A stretch of DNA of 29,959 bases from DATFUL01 sp041499035. GTDB lineage: Bacteria > Patescibacteriota > Microgenomatia > UBA8517. The stretch is from positions 1 through 29,959 of the forward strand of contig JBGQJK010000009.1 in assembly GCA_041499035.1 (NCBI GenBank), read 5' to 3'. Made by a program: the position numbers and the translations under genes. Shown here in pieces: positions 19,502-28,056 of the stretch. The notes under the pieces were generated by a model. The model was given only the letters and a program-made list of their open reading frames with translations. It was not told the DNA's origin and ran no database searches. Positions within the stretch are counted from its first letter, which is position 1. Every line of letters starts with the position of its first letter.

Positions 19502-20851
19502 ATGTTGGATATAAATTTCATCCGCGAAAACGCGGAAAAAGTAAAAAAGGCTACAAAAGCAAAAGGTTTTGATGAAAATATAGTAGATGAACTCCTCAAG
19601 GTTTATGAAGAATTCATTTCAAAGCAAAGGGAATGGGAAAATTTAAACCACCTTGTTACGGTTAACTCTGCTAGATTTCTACTTCTAGTGAAGAAGGGTT
19701 TGGATTATGCACGAACGAGTAAAGAAGGTAAAGGCTTACTTAAAGATGCAGAAGATCTTAAAGAAAGGCGAAGCCAAGCCTGGAAAGAAATTGTTAAATT
19801 AAAACCAATCAAAGACACCTTGGCATACAAAATCCCGAACATTTTCGCCGACGATGTTCCTATCGGGAAGGATGAATCTGAAAATAAAGTTGTCAGAAAA
19901 TGGGGGGAGCCCACAAAATTTGATTTTGAACCCAAAGACCACGTAGCACTCGGAAAAAGTTTAGGAATTATTGATAGTGAAACAGCAAGTAAAGTTACTG
20001 GAACCAGATTTACTTATCTAAAAGGGGACGCGGTATTGCTTCAAAACGCTTTGTATCAATTTGCGGTTAGCTTACTTACTAACGAAAAAGAATTGAAGAA
20101 AATTGCAGAAAAAACAGAAAAAGGCTATTCATTTAAAGCATTTATTCCCATCGCGCCCCCGCTTTTTATTAATCCTGTCGTTTACGAAAAAATGGCCAGA
20201 CTTTCACCCGAAACCGAAATCGAGAGGTATGCAATCCCTCGCGATAACCAGTATTTGATCGGAAGTGCAGAACATACTTTGGGTCCAATGCATATGGACC
20301 AGACATTGGATGAAAAAGATTTGCCTGTAAGGTATTTTGCGTTTACACCTGCATTTAGAAGAGAAGCAGGCTCATACGGCAAGGACACAAAAGGAATTTT
20401 ACGGCTTCATCAATTCGACAAAATTGAAATGGAATCATTTACGGATTCTAAGAACGGGCTTAACGAACAAAACTTTTTTGTTGGGATTCAGGAATACCTA
20501 ATGCAATCTTTGGAAATCCCGTATCAGGTTGTAGCAATTTGCACCGGCGATATGGGCTCTCCGGACTACCGCCAGATCGATATTGAGTCCTGGATGCCGG
20601 GGGAAAACAAATATAGAGAAACCCACACCTCGGATTACATGACAGACTACCAATCAAGAAGGCTCGGGACAAAGGTTAAGAACGAAAATGGAGAAACCGA
20701 GTTTGCCCATATGAATGATGCAACCGCTTTTGCAATAGGCCGCACTATCATTGCAATCTTGGAAAATTATCAGCAGAAGGACGGCTCCGTTTTAATCCCC
20801 AAAGTCTTGCAAAAATATCTCGGCAAAGATAGAATCACTCCGAAGTCCTGA
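19502..20851 (+). CDS. serS: Seryl-tRNA synthetase
   Basis: 449 residues. The N-terminal long coiled-coil arm (about 1-120) binds the tRNA variable arm. The class II core has motif 2 in FRREAGSYGKDTKGILRLHQF and motif 3 in FAIGRTIIAILENYQ, with DIESWMPGENKYRE in between. Differences from common bacterial SerRS: NDATAFAIGRT stands where NGSGLAVGRT is usual, and THTSDYMTDYQSRR replaces the ISSCSNCTDFQARR block. This divergent form is plausible for a CPR lineage. It charges tRNA-Ser with serine. It starts one base after the 75-residue protein, and the M29 aminopeptidase begins one base after its stop, so all three are likely one operon. Confidence 0.95.
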   Translation: MLDINFIRENAEKVKKATKAKGFDENIVDELLKVYEEFISKQREWENLNHLVTVNSARFLLLVKKGLDYARTSKEGKGLLKDAEDLKERRSQAWKEIVKLKPIKDTLAYKIPNIFADDVPIGKDESENKVVRKWGEPTKFDFEPKDHVALGKSLGIIDSETASKVTGTRFTYLKGDAVLLQNALYQFAVSLLTNEKELKKIAEKTEKGYSFKAFIPIAPPLFINPVVYEKMARLSPETEIERYAIPRDNQYLIGSAEHTLGPMHMDQTLDEKDLPVRYFAFTPAFRREAGSYGKDTKGILRLHQFDKIEMESFTDSKNGLNEQNFFVGIQEYLMQSLEIPYQVVAICTGDMGSPDYRQIDIESWMPGENKYRETHTSDYMTDYQSRRLGTKVKNENGETEFAHMNDATAFAIGRTIIAILENYQQKDGSVLIPKVLQKYLGKDRITPKS

Positions 20852-20852
20852 A

Positions 20853-22070
20853 ATGTACGCACCAAGCGAGAACATCCTCAAAAAGTATGCCGATGTTTTG
20901 GTAAAGTTTGCTTTAGGGAGTGGCCAAGGAATCAAAAAAGGTGAGGCTATTTTTCTTCAAGTTCCGGAATCAGCAAAATCTATATTAAATCCTTTAGTTT
21001 TATCTGTTTTGGAAAGTGGCGGCTATCCAATAATCAGTTTTACTCCGGAAGGGACCGATAGGTGGATGTCTGTTGACAGGGTCTTTTTGGAAAACGCTAG
21101 TAATCAGCAAACCAAATATTTGCCCAAAAATTATCTTCTCGGGAGAATAAAAGATTCCGATCACATGTTATATATTATTTCTACGAATAATAAACACGAT
21201 CTTGAAGGGGTTGATAGCAAAAAAATAATGCTGCGGCAGGCAGCAGTAGGTTTTTATAAAGATGCGCGTGATAAAAAAGAAAACGCCGGTAAATTAACTT
21301 GGACGTTGGCTCTTTTTGGTACCGAAGCAATGGCAAAAGAGGCGGGGCTTACCCTTCGACAGTATTGGGATCAAATAATTAAGGCCTGTTTTTTGGATAA
21401 ACCCGACCCGATTGCAAAATGGAAAAGTGTTTTTGCTAACGTAGAAAAAACCCGGGAAAAATTGAGTAAACTTGAAATTGAAGAGCTTTTTATAAAAGGT
21501 AAAACTGTTGATCTTACAATTAAGATTGGACGCGGTAGAAAATGGCTAGGCGGGTCTGGCCGCAATATTCCTTCTTTTGAAATTTTTACTTCACCGGACT
21601 GGCGAGCAACCGAAGGCTGGGTAAAGTTTAGCGAAGCGCTTTATGTATATGGAAATTTGGTAGAAAATGTTGAACTTGAATTTAAGAAAGGAAGAGTGGT
21701 AAAAGTTAACGCTTCGAAAAACAAAAACCTGGTTGCAGAAATGATAAAAGTTCCTGGCGCGGATAAGGTAGGAGAGTTTAGTCTTACTGACCGTCGTTTT
21801 AGCAAGATTACTCATTTTATGGCAGAAACATTATTTGACGAAAATATGGGTGGTAAATTTGGAAACTTTCATTTAGCTTTGGGGAGCGCCTACAAAGATG
21901 CTTATACGGGGGACTCTTCGAAGATTTCAAAAAAGAATTGGGAAGCCCTTGGCTACAACGAAAGCTCGGTTCACACTGATATAATTTCGACAGACGACAA
22001 AACGGTTACCGCGGTTTTAGAGAGCGGAAAATCAAAAGTAATCTACAGAAATGGCATGTTTGATTTGTAA
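20853..22070 (+). CDS. M29-family metallo-aminopeptidase
   Basis: 405 residues, the usual length of thermophilic aminopeptidase T/PepS-type enzymes. The metal-ligand block NIPSFE (238-243, normally N-x-P-x-G-E) is followed by WRATEGWVKFSEALYVYG, then MAETLFDENMGGKFGNFHLALGSAY and SSVHTDIIST, which contain the remaining Glu, His, Tyr and His/Asp ligands of the M29 active site. The Phe in place of Gly in the first block is a variation. It removes N-terminal residues from peptides in the cytoplasm using Co/Zn/Mn. It lies one base after serS, without its own promoter or SD. Confidence 0.9.
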   Translation: MYAPSENILKKYADVLVKFALGSGQGIKKGEAIFLQVPESAKSILNPLVLSVLESGGYPIISFTPEGTDRWMSVDRVFLENASNQQTKYLPKNYLLGRIKDSDHMLYIISTNNKHDLEGVDSKKIMLRQAAVGFYKDARDKKENAGKLTWTLALFGTEAMAKEAGLTLRQYWDQIIKACFLDKPDPIAKWKSVFANVEKTREKLSKLEIEELFIKGKTVDLTIKIGRGRKWLGGSGRNIPSFEIFTSPDWRATEGWVKFSEALYVYGNLVENVELEFKKGRVVKVNASKNKNLVAEMIKVPGADKVGEFSLTDRRFSKITHFMAETLFDENMGGKFGNFHLALGSAYKDAYTGDSSKISKKNWEALGYNESSVHTDIISTDDKTVTAVLESGKSKVIYRNGMFDL

Positions 22071-22111
22071 GATACGAATGTAGCTAACCAATATTTTAGT
22101 AATAAAGGGTT

Positions 22112-22117
22112 TATAAT
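22112..22117 (+). promoter_or_regulatory. -10 box of the DJ-1/PfpI gene
   Basis: TATAAT, 5 nt before the ATG at 22123, inside the only gap between this gene and the aminopeptidase. A leaderless mRNA is predicted. Confidence 0.55.
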
Positions 22118-22122
22118 AGGCA

Positions 22123-22662
22123 ATGTCTAAAAAAGTAAATAAAGCACTCGTTTTAACTGCAAATAAGTTTGAAGATCTTGAAGTCTTCGTCCCTACATTC
22201 CGTTTAATGGGAGAAGGCTGGCAGGTTGATATTGCAGCTCCAAAAAAAGTTCAACTCACTGGGGAGAACGGTTATCAACTTGGGCCTGATAAAACTTTTA
22301 GCGAAGTTAATCCGGATGACTATGACTTGCTTATTATTCCGGGTGGAGGCGGTGGAAAAACGGACGCGCCTTGGGTTGTTAGCAGGGATAAAGATGCACA
22401 AAGAATTACTAAGTCTTTCTTTGAAAAAAATAAACCGGTCGCTTCGATTTGTCATGGTCCTTATACACTTGCTTCCTCGGGTGTAGTTAAAGGCAGGCAC
22501 TTAACGTCTTATTGGCATGACAATGTTCCCGAAGAAGTAAAAGCGGCAGGAGGTCTTTGGGTAGATAAAGAGGTTGTAGTAGATAAAAATCTAGTCACCT
22601 CCCGCTGGCCCATGGATTTACCCTTCTTTTGCCGAGAAATGATGGATCTGGTAAACAAATAA
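22123..22662 (+). CDS. DJ-1/PfpI family protein
   Basis: 179 residues forming a complete flavodoxin-like DJ-1/PfpI domain. The nucleophile elbow is ASICHGPYTLA with C110-H111, the catalytic-acid region is KFEDLEV (E17), and the oxyanion loop is LLIIPGGGGG (the Gly-rich turn is longer than usual). Members act as intracellular peptidases, deglycases or stress chaperones. The sequence cannot separate these activities. It is a single gene with its own promoter. The C-terminal DKNLVTSRWPMDLPFFCREMM segment is typical of the PfpI/YhbO subgroup. Confidence 0.93.
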   Translation: MSKKVNKALVLTANKFEDLEVFVPTFRLMGEGWQVDIAAPKKVQLTGENGYQLGPDKTFSEVNPDDYDLLIIPGGGGGKTDAPWVVSRDKDAQRITKSFFEKNKPVASICHGPYTLASSGVVKGRHLTSYWHDNVPEEVKAAGGLWVDKEVVVDKNLVTSRWPMDLPFFCREMMDLVNK

Positions 22663-22694
22663 CTTCTTCAAAAATTTGTTATATGTGAAAGAGC

Positions 22695-22723
22695 TTGATC
22701 TCTACGTGAAACTTATATAGAAT
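22695..22723 (+). promoter_or_regulatory. Promoter of the giant repeat protein gene
   Basis: TTGATC (22695-22700), 17-bp spacer, TAGAAT (22718-22723). The GTG start is 7 nt after the -10, so transcription would begin at the start codon itself. Confidence 0.6.
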
Positions 22724-22730
22724 GATTTAA

Positions 22731-25700
22731 GTGAAAAAAGCTGCCATTGTTCTTTTCTTTGCGGTTTCGTTTTTGTTGTCTCAACACTCTCTTTTATTGG
22801 CTTTTGACCCTTATCAAACACCACCAAAAGAAACATGGGGTCAGTCCTTGACTAAGTCAATTCATCAACTTGAATTTTTTGTTGTGAATTTTAAGGTTTC
22901 TTCGATAAGAATGCCACACCTTGCTCTTGGGTCTTATAAAAAAGTTTTGGCGGCACAGACTTCAAACCTTCAGTCTTTAAGTTTAGGTCAAAGAATCAGT
23001 CAATTTTTTTCTAAGTTAGGTTCGTCCCTATCATCACCTTTGCCGGTTGGCCTGCCTACACCGACTCCGGATTTGGCACAAAGGGTCCAGACTTTGGAGT
23101 TATCATTGGCTCAACTCAAAGGATTATCTGGTACTCAAAAAACTGTAGTTCAACAAACAGGGCTTACTCCTCAAGTCAGTTCCATTGTTATTACCAGCCT
23201 CCCTGCCAATACAACATTTATAAGTTTGCTGGGCAATACCGTGATTGACTCGTTGGGGGACGTTTATCCATCAAGTGGTGCACTTTCAAGTAATTCCAAG
23301 CCCTCACTCGGCATTTCCGGAAACAGATACTACGGCATTTATGCAAATAATTTTACAGTTCCTACAGGCGGCCTCGGAAGCGGTTTTGTTAAATCGGATT
23401 CGGGTGGTACCCTTTCGGTTACTTCTCAAGTTGGTTTAACATCAGATGTGTCCGGAACGTTGCCTATCGGAAGCGGTGGGACTGGTTCAACAGTAGCCCC
23501 AACTGATGGCCAGCTTTTGATTGGCAACTCCGCTACTAGTGGATTCTCTCTGGCAACTCTAACACAGGGATCCAATGTTACTATAACTAACGGGAATGGG
23601 ACGATTACGATAGCTTCGACGGGAGGCGGAGGAAGCTCTGCCTTTTCCAGTATTACCGGCGGAACAAATACCTCGGCAGCAATGGTAATCGGTTCCGGAG
23701 CTTCACTATCAACAACTGGCACCGGCGTAATTTCTTCACCCACAATTTCTGGCACCATTACGGGTTCAGGATCTCCAACAATTACGAGTTTCGGGGCCAT
23801 TAACGGGTTAACTTTAGCGTCAGCATCTGACGGCTTTACTGTTGCCGGTGGAACAACCGGTAGAACACTAACTGTAACCGGAGCAGATATTACAATCGGT
23901 AGTACTATAAGGCCGACGACCGCAGGCACAGCTTTAATAGTTCAGTCAACAGACAACGGGGCAGGGGCTTCCGGAACACACACAGTTTCTACAGGAACTG
24001 GTACAACATCAACAGGAGCGATATCTATTATTACCGGTAATGCATCTGGCGGAACTGCCGGGAATGTTGTTATTGATGTTGGTACTTCAACTTCCGGTAC
24101 TCCTACTCTTGCTATTGGTACTTCCACCAATACCCTGGCAAAACTTATTACCATTGGAGGATCAAACGGTACGGGTAACATTACACTGGGATCCTCAAGC
24201 GGAACTCAAACAGTGCTAATTGGAAATGGTGCCGGAGTTTCAAGTGTAAGTATTGGCGCCGTTACAACAGCCGGTTCAACTGTAAATATCGCAAGCGCCA
24301 ACACCGCCACAGGTATTACAGACACAATTAATATCGGTACAGGTAACACAGTTGGAACCGGAATCAAAGCAATACACATTGGGGATGGTACACCTGCGGG
24401 AACAAATACTATTACAATCGGTTCACTAGCAAACACTGCTAATACCACAACTATTCAAGGTGGTAATGGTACATCAGCAATAGCTTTAACTCCCCAAACA
24501 ACAGGAACTATTGTTATTGGCGCCTCAGCGGGAACAGGAACTATCACTCTAGGATCATCAAGTGGTACTCAAACAATTTTGATTGGCAATGGGGCAGGAG
24601 TTTCCTCAGTCAATGTTGGGAATACTACAACAGCAGGAAGTACAGTATCCATTGCCGGTGCCAACACAGCTACGGGTATTACAGATACTATCAATATCGG
24701 TACAGGAAATACAGTAGGTACAGGTATCAAAGCAATACACATTGGGGATGGCACTCCCGCAGGAACTAATACAGTTACAATAGGTTCTGTTGCCAACACA
24801 GCCAATGTCACAAATATTCAGGGGGGTAATGGAGCAACAGCAATTAACTTAACTCCCCAAACCACAGGACAAATAGTCATTGGTGCGGGAGCAGGAACAG
24901 GTAGCATAACGCTAGGTTCTTCAAGCGGCACCCAAACAATCCTAATTGGCAACGGGGCCGGGGTTTCCTCAGTTAATATTGGGAATACTACAACCGCGGG
25001 GAGTACGGTTAGTATTGCTGGGGCCAATACTGCAACAGGTATTACAGATACGATTAATATCGGTACTGGTAATACAGTGGGAACCGGAATTAAACAGGTT
25101 CATATTGCAGATGGTACTCCTGCAGGAACCAATACAGTCACTATAGGTTCGCTTGCAAACACAGCTAACGTAACCAACGTTCAAGGAGGTAACGGTGCTA
25201 CTGCCATCAACTTAACTCCCCAAACCACAGGACAAATAGTCATTGGTGCAGGAGCTGGAACAGGAAACATTACCTTGGGGTCCTCAAGCGGAACCCAGAC
25301 AATCAGAATTGGTAATGGTGCGGGAGTTTCCTCTGTTTCTATCGGTAATACAACAACAGCAGGTTCAACAGTGAGTCTTGCGGGTGCTAATACAGCTACG
25401 GGTATTACAGATACGATTAATATCGGTACTGGTAATACAGTGGGAACCGGAATTAAGTCTATCCACATTGGTGATGGAACACCTGCAGGGACAAACACAG
25501 TTGTAATCGGATCCAATGCCAATACAGCTAATACAACAACCATACAGGGTGGTAATGGCACAGCGGCAATTGCTCTTACACCACAGACAACGGGAACAAC
25601 CGTAATAGGTGCAGCTGCAGGTACGGGAAACATCACACTTGGTTCTTCCTCAGGTACACAGACAATCCTAATTGGTGATGGTGCGGGCGTATCGACTGTT

Positions 25701-28040
25701 AGGATTGGTAACACAACAACTGCAGGGAGTACGGTCAGTGTTGCCGGAGCTAACACCGCAACCGGTATCACAGATACAGTTAACATTGGTACAGGTAATA
25801 CAGTTGGTACAGGCATCAAATCTATCCACATTGGTGATGGAACACCTGCAGGGACAAACACAGTTGTAATCGGTTCAAATGCTAATACTGCTAACACTAC
25901 AACTCTTCAGGGAGGCAATGGTGCCGCAGCCATAGCTTTAACTCCCCAAACCACTGGAACAATAGTTGTTGGAGCAGGAGCAGGAACGGGCAATATTACA
26001 TTAGGGAGTTCCTCAGGTACTCAAACTGTCCTAATTGGTAGCGGAGCCGGAGTATCATCAGTTTCCGTCGGCAATGTGACTACTGCAGGAAGTACTGTAT
26101 CCATTGCCGGCGCAGCTACTGCAACCGGTATCACAGATACAGTTAATATCGGTACAGGTAATACAGTTGGTACAGGCATCAAATCTATTCACATTGGTGA
26201 TGGAACACCTGCAGGAACCAATACAGTTGTAATTGGGTCGGTTGCAAATACAGCCAACACAACAACAATTCAAGGTGGTAATGGAACCGCAGCCATAGCT
26301 TTAACTCCCCAGACAACAGGAACAATAGTTATCGGTGCCTCGGGTGGAACAGGAAACATTACTTTAGGGTCTTCATCCGGAACTCAGACTATTCTGATCG
26401 GTAACGGCGCAGGAGTTTCAAGTGTCTCAATCGGAAATGTAACAACAGCCGGTTCAACTGTCAACATTGCGGGCGCAGCTACGGCAACAGGTATTACAGA
26501 TACCATTAATATAGGTACGGGTAACCCCGCGGGAACAGGAACTAAAACTATTCATATTGGGGACGGCACGCCTGCCGGTGGCAATACTATCACGATAGGT
26601 TCGACAGCCGGCACTTCAGCCACAAGTATTCAATCTGGAACGGGGAACATTGTCCTGGCTCCGACCGGGGCTACGTCAATTATTAAGAATAATACAGTCA
26701 ATAGTGTCGTTTTGGCCAATGCGGCACTTTCTACTTCAGCTACTGTCGGCTTTACTTATATCCCGACATCAGCAGGAGCTCCTACCGGAGTTCCGGCTAC
26801 TCAAACCGGCACGGTTGCGTTGGAGTATGACACAACAAACAACAAAATGATGGTTTACAACGCCGCATGGAAAGGAGGCACTGCTCCCGGTGTCTGGTCC
26901 GACTTCGCTGAGTGGGCGCCTGCAGCCGGTGCGGGAATTGGAGACACTGTTGTGATTACAAATCAGCCAAACCCGACAGCGGACGCAACAGCTCCATTTA
27001 TGTTGGCCCGATCAGGAAGTTCGTATAGTCCAAATATTGTTGGTGTGGTTTCAAAATATGCGGAGGAGGCAAATGAGGCTTGGGGTTACAAGAAATCTCC
27101 GGATTATCACGCTGTTGCCCTTGTCGGGCGCGTTCCTGTTAATGTTTCAACTGAAAATGGCACTATTGCTGCAGGGGATTATCTGACCAGCTCATCTGCC
27201 CCCGGAGTCGCAATGAAAGCGACTCATGCAGGGTATACTCTAGGCAAAGCGACACAGAGTTATTCGGGGGATGGTGTTGGTCAGATCGTAGCTTTTATTC
27301 AAGCCGGTTATATTGATCCCTCCCAATTCCAGCTCACACTAACTCCATCTTCTTCTGTAGTGCCCGTGGCCTCTGACAGCAGCGGCCTGACGGTTCTTGG
27401 CCCGGCCGAGTTTAAGAGTGAATCAATTTTTGATAAATTAGTTACATTCCTGGCCAATGTTATTTTCAAAGGAGACGTGTTCTTCTTTGGCAGGGCAACG
27501 TTTAATAAAGATACTGCAGGCCTTGCCGTCGTTAAACAAGGAGCTGACTCGGTAAATGTTACTTTTGATCGTGAATACGCCCAAATGCCCTACACTAATG
27601 CAACCCCGACCATGCTTGCCGGAAATGACGGAGCTACACAGTCAATACTAAATGGTACTATCCGTTATGTTGTTCAAAACCTTTCCACTAAAGGCTTTAC
27701 AATTAAATTAAACCAGGGAGCTCCGACTGACCTAAGTTTTTCTTGGAGCGCTATAGCGACTAATGGTACCGTGCCTTCCGTTTCCGGCGCCGCGACAACT
27801 GCTCCCGAGCCATCTGTAGCCCCGGCATCTTCTGAACCTACGCCGGTCTCCTCAAATACACCGGAACCTTTAGTATCGCCGACACCTGCTGTTCCTGTTC
27901 TGACATCACCAACTCCGTCGTTAGTTCCGGTGTCGACCTCGACCGCAACGCCTTTAGGAACTTCCGTTCCATTAGCTACACCGTCTGTAACATCTACTCC
28001 AGTTACCTCAGCTACGCCAGTTGCATCACCTACGCCGTAA
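22731..28040 (+). CDS. Giant secreted beta-strand-repeat surface protein (1769 aa)
   Basis: GTG start, signal peptide about 1-25 (MKKAAIVLFFAVSFLLSQHS). A short coiled coil near 115-140 (LAQRVQTLELSLAQLKGL) precedes a tail-fibre-like stretch with LPIGSGGTG and DGQLLIGN (about 245-280). A Gly/Thr/Ser region leads to seven 121-residue repeats (about 487-1310). At 1391-1525 lies a domain DFAEWAPAAG...VALVGRVPVNV...GDYLTSS, resembling the Peptidase_G2-type autoproteolytic domain of phage fibre proteins. A compact beta domain follows (about 1535-1685), then an 85-residue Ser/Thr/Pro tail without a membrane anchor or LPxTG. It probably assembles as a long beta-helical fibre or adhesin on the cell surface. 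The next gene, with a LytR_C domain, starts 16 bp after its stop. Confidence 0.85.
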   Translation: MKKAAIVLFFAVSFLLSQHSLLLAFDPYQTPPKETWGQSLTKSIHQLEFFVVNFKVSSIRMPHLALGSYKKVLAAQTSNLQSLSLGQRISQFFSKLGSSLSSPLPVGLPTPTPDLAQRVQTLELSLAQLKGLSGTQKTVVQQTGLTPQVSSIVITSLPANTTFISLLGNTVIDSLGDVYPSSGALSSNSKPSLGISGNRYYGIYANNFTVPTGGLGSGFVKSDSGGTLSVTSQVGLTSDVSGTLPIGSGGTGSTVAPTDGQLLIGNSATSGFSLATLTQGSNVTITNGNGTITIASTGGGGSSAFSSITGGTNTSAAMVIGSGASLSTTGTGVISSPTISGTITGSGSPTITSFGAINGLTLASASDGFTVAGGTTGRTLTVTGADITIGSTIRPTTAGTALIVQSTDNGAGASGTHTVSTGTGTTSTGAISIITGNASGGTAGNVVIDVGTSTSGTPTLAIGTSTNTLAKLITIGGSNGTGNITLGSSSGTQTVLIGNGAGVSSVSIGAVTTAGSTVNIASANTATGITDTINIGTGNTVGTGIKAIHIGDGTPAGTNTITIGSLANTANTTTIQGGNGTSAIALTPQTTGTIVIGASAGTGTITLGSSSGTQTILIGNGAGVSSVNVGNTTTAGSTVSIAGANTATGITDTINIGTGNTVGTGIKAIHIGDGTPAGTNTVTIGSVANTANVTNIQGGNGATAINLTPQTTGQIVIGAGAGTGSITLGSSSGTQTILIGNGAGVSSVNIGNTTTAGSTVSIAGANTATGITDTINIGTGNTVGTGIKQVHIADGTPAGTNTVTIGSLANTANVTNVQGGNGATAINLTPQTTGQIVIGAGAGTGNITLGSSSGTQTIRIGNGAGVSSVSIGNTTTAGSTVSLAGANTATGITDTINIGTGNTVGTGIKSIHIGDGTPAGTNTVVIGSNANTANTTTIQGGNGTAAIALTPQTTGTTVIGAAAGTGNITLGSSSGTQTILIGDGAGVSTVRIGNTTTAGSTVSVAGANTATGITDTVNIGTGNTVGTGIKSIHIGDGTPAGTNTVVIGSNANTANTTTLQGGNGAAAIALTPQTTGTIVVGAGAGTGNITLGSSSGTQTVLIGSGAGVSSVSVGNVTTAGSTVSIAGAATATGITDTVNIGTGNTVGTGIKSIHIGDGTPAGTNTVVIGSVANTANTTTIQGGNGTAAIALTPQTTGTIVIGASGGTGNITLGSSSGTQTILIGNGAGVSSVSIGNVTTAGSTVNIAGAATATGITDTINIGTGNPAGTGTKTIHIGDGTPAGGNTITIGSTAGTSATSIQSGTGNIVLAPTGATSIIKNNTVNSVVLANAALSTSATVGFTYIPTSAGAPTGVPATQTGTVALEYDTTNNKMMVYNAAWKGGTAPGVWSDFAEWAPAAGAGIGDTVVITNQPNPTADATAPFMLARSGSSYSPNIVGVVSKYAEEANEAWGYKKSPDYHAVALVGRVPVNVSTENGTIAAGDYLTSSSAPGVAMKATHAGYTLGKATQSYSGDGVGQIVAFIQAGYIDPSQFQLTLTPSSSVVPVASDSSGLTVLGPAEFKSESIFDKLVTFLANVIFKGDVFFFGRATFNKDTAGLAVVKQGADSVNVTFDREYAQMPYTNATPTMLAGNDGATQSILNGTIRYVVQNLSTKGFTIKLNQGAPTDLSFSWSAIATNGTVPSVSGAATTAPEPSVAPASSEPTPVSSNTPEPLVSPTPAVPVLTSPTPSLVPVSTSTATPLGTSVPLATPSVTSTPVTSATPVASPTP
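24189..26660 (+). repeat. Seven tandem 363-bp (121-aa) coding repeats
   Basis: The codon pair for Leu-Gly in LGSSSGTQ recurs with the Gly codon at 24189, 24552, 24915, 25278, 25641, 26004 and 26367, exactly 363 bp apart. The last unit diverges toward its end. Each unit contains short strand motifs (TILIGNGAG, VSIGNTTTAGS, TINIGTGNTVGTG, IHIGDGTPAGTNT, IQGGNG, IALTPQTTG). Copies differ mainly at third positions, with local identical stretches. Confidence 0.9.
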
Positions 28041-28042
28041 AG

Positions 28043-28048
28043 TATAAA
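28043..28048 (+). promoter_or_regulatory. -10-like box before the LytR_C gene
   Basis: TATAAA, 8 nt before the ATG at 28057, directly after the repeat gene's stop. A weak TTGCAT lies 16 bp upstream. Read-through from the repeat gene is also possible. Confidence 0.4.
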
Positions 28049-28056
28049 ATATAAAT

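Noticed and set aside
23426..26273. Several long minus-strand frames within the giant repeat gene
   Set aside because: They are Pro/Val/Ala-rich mirror frames of the Thr/Gly-rich repeats, recur with the same 363-bp period and have no start signals.
24189..26660. CRISPR array or DNA satellite
   Set aside because: The units are 363 bp, contiguous and in frame, with mostly synonymous differences; there are no spacers.
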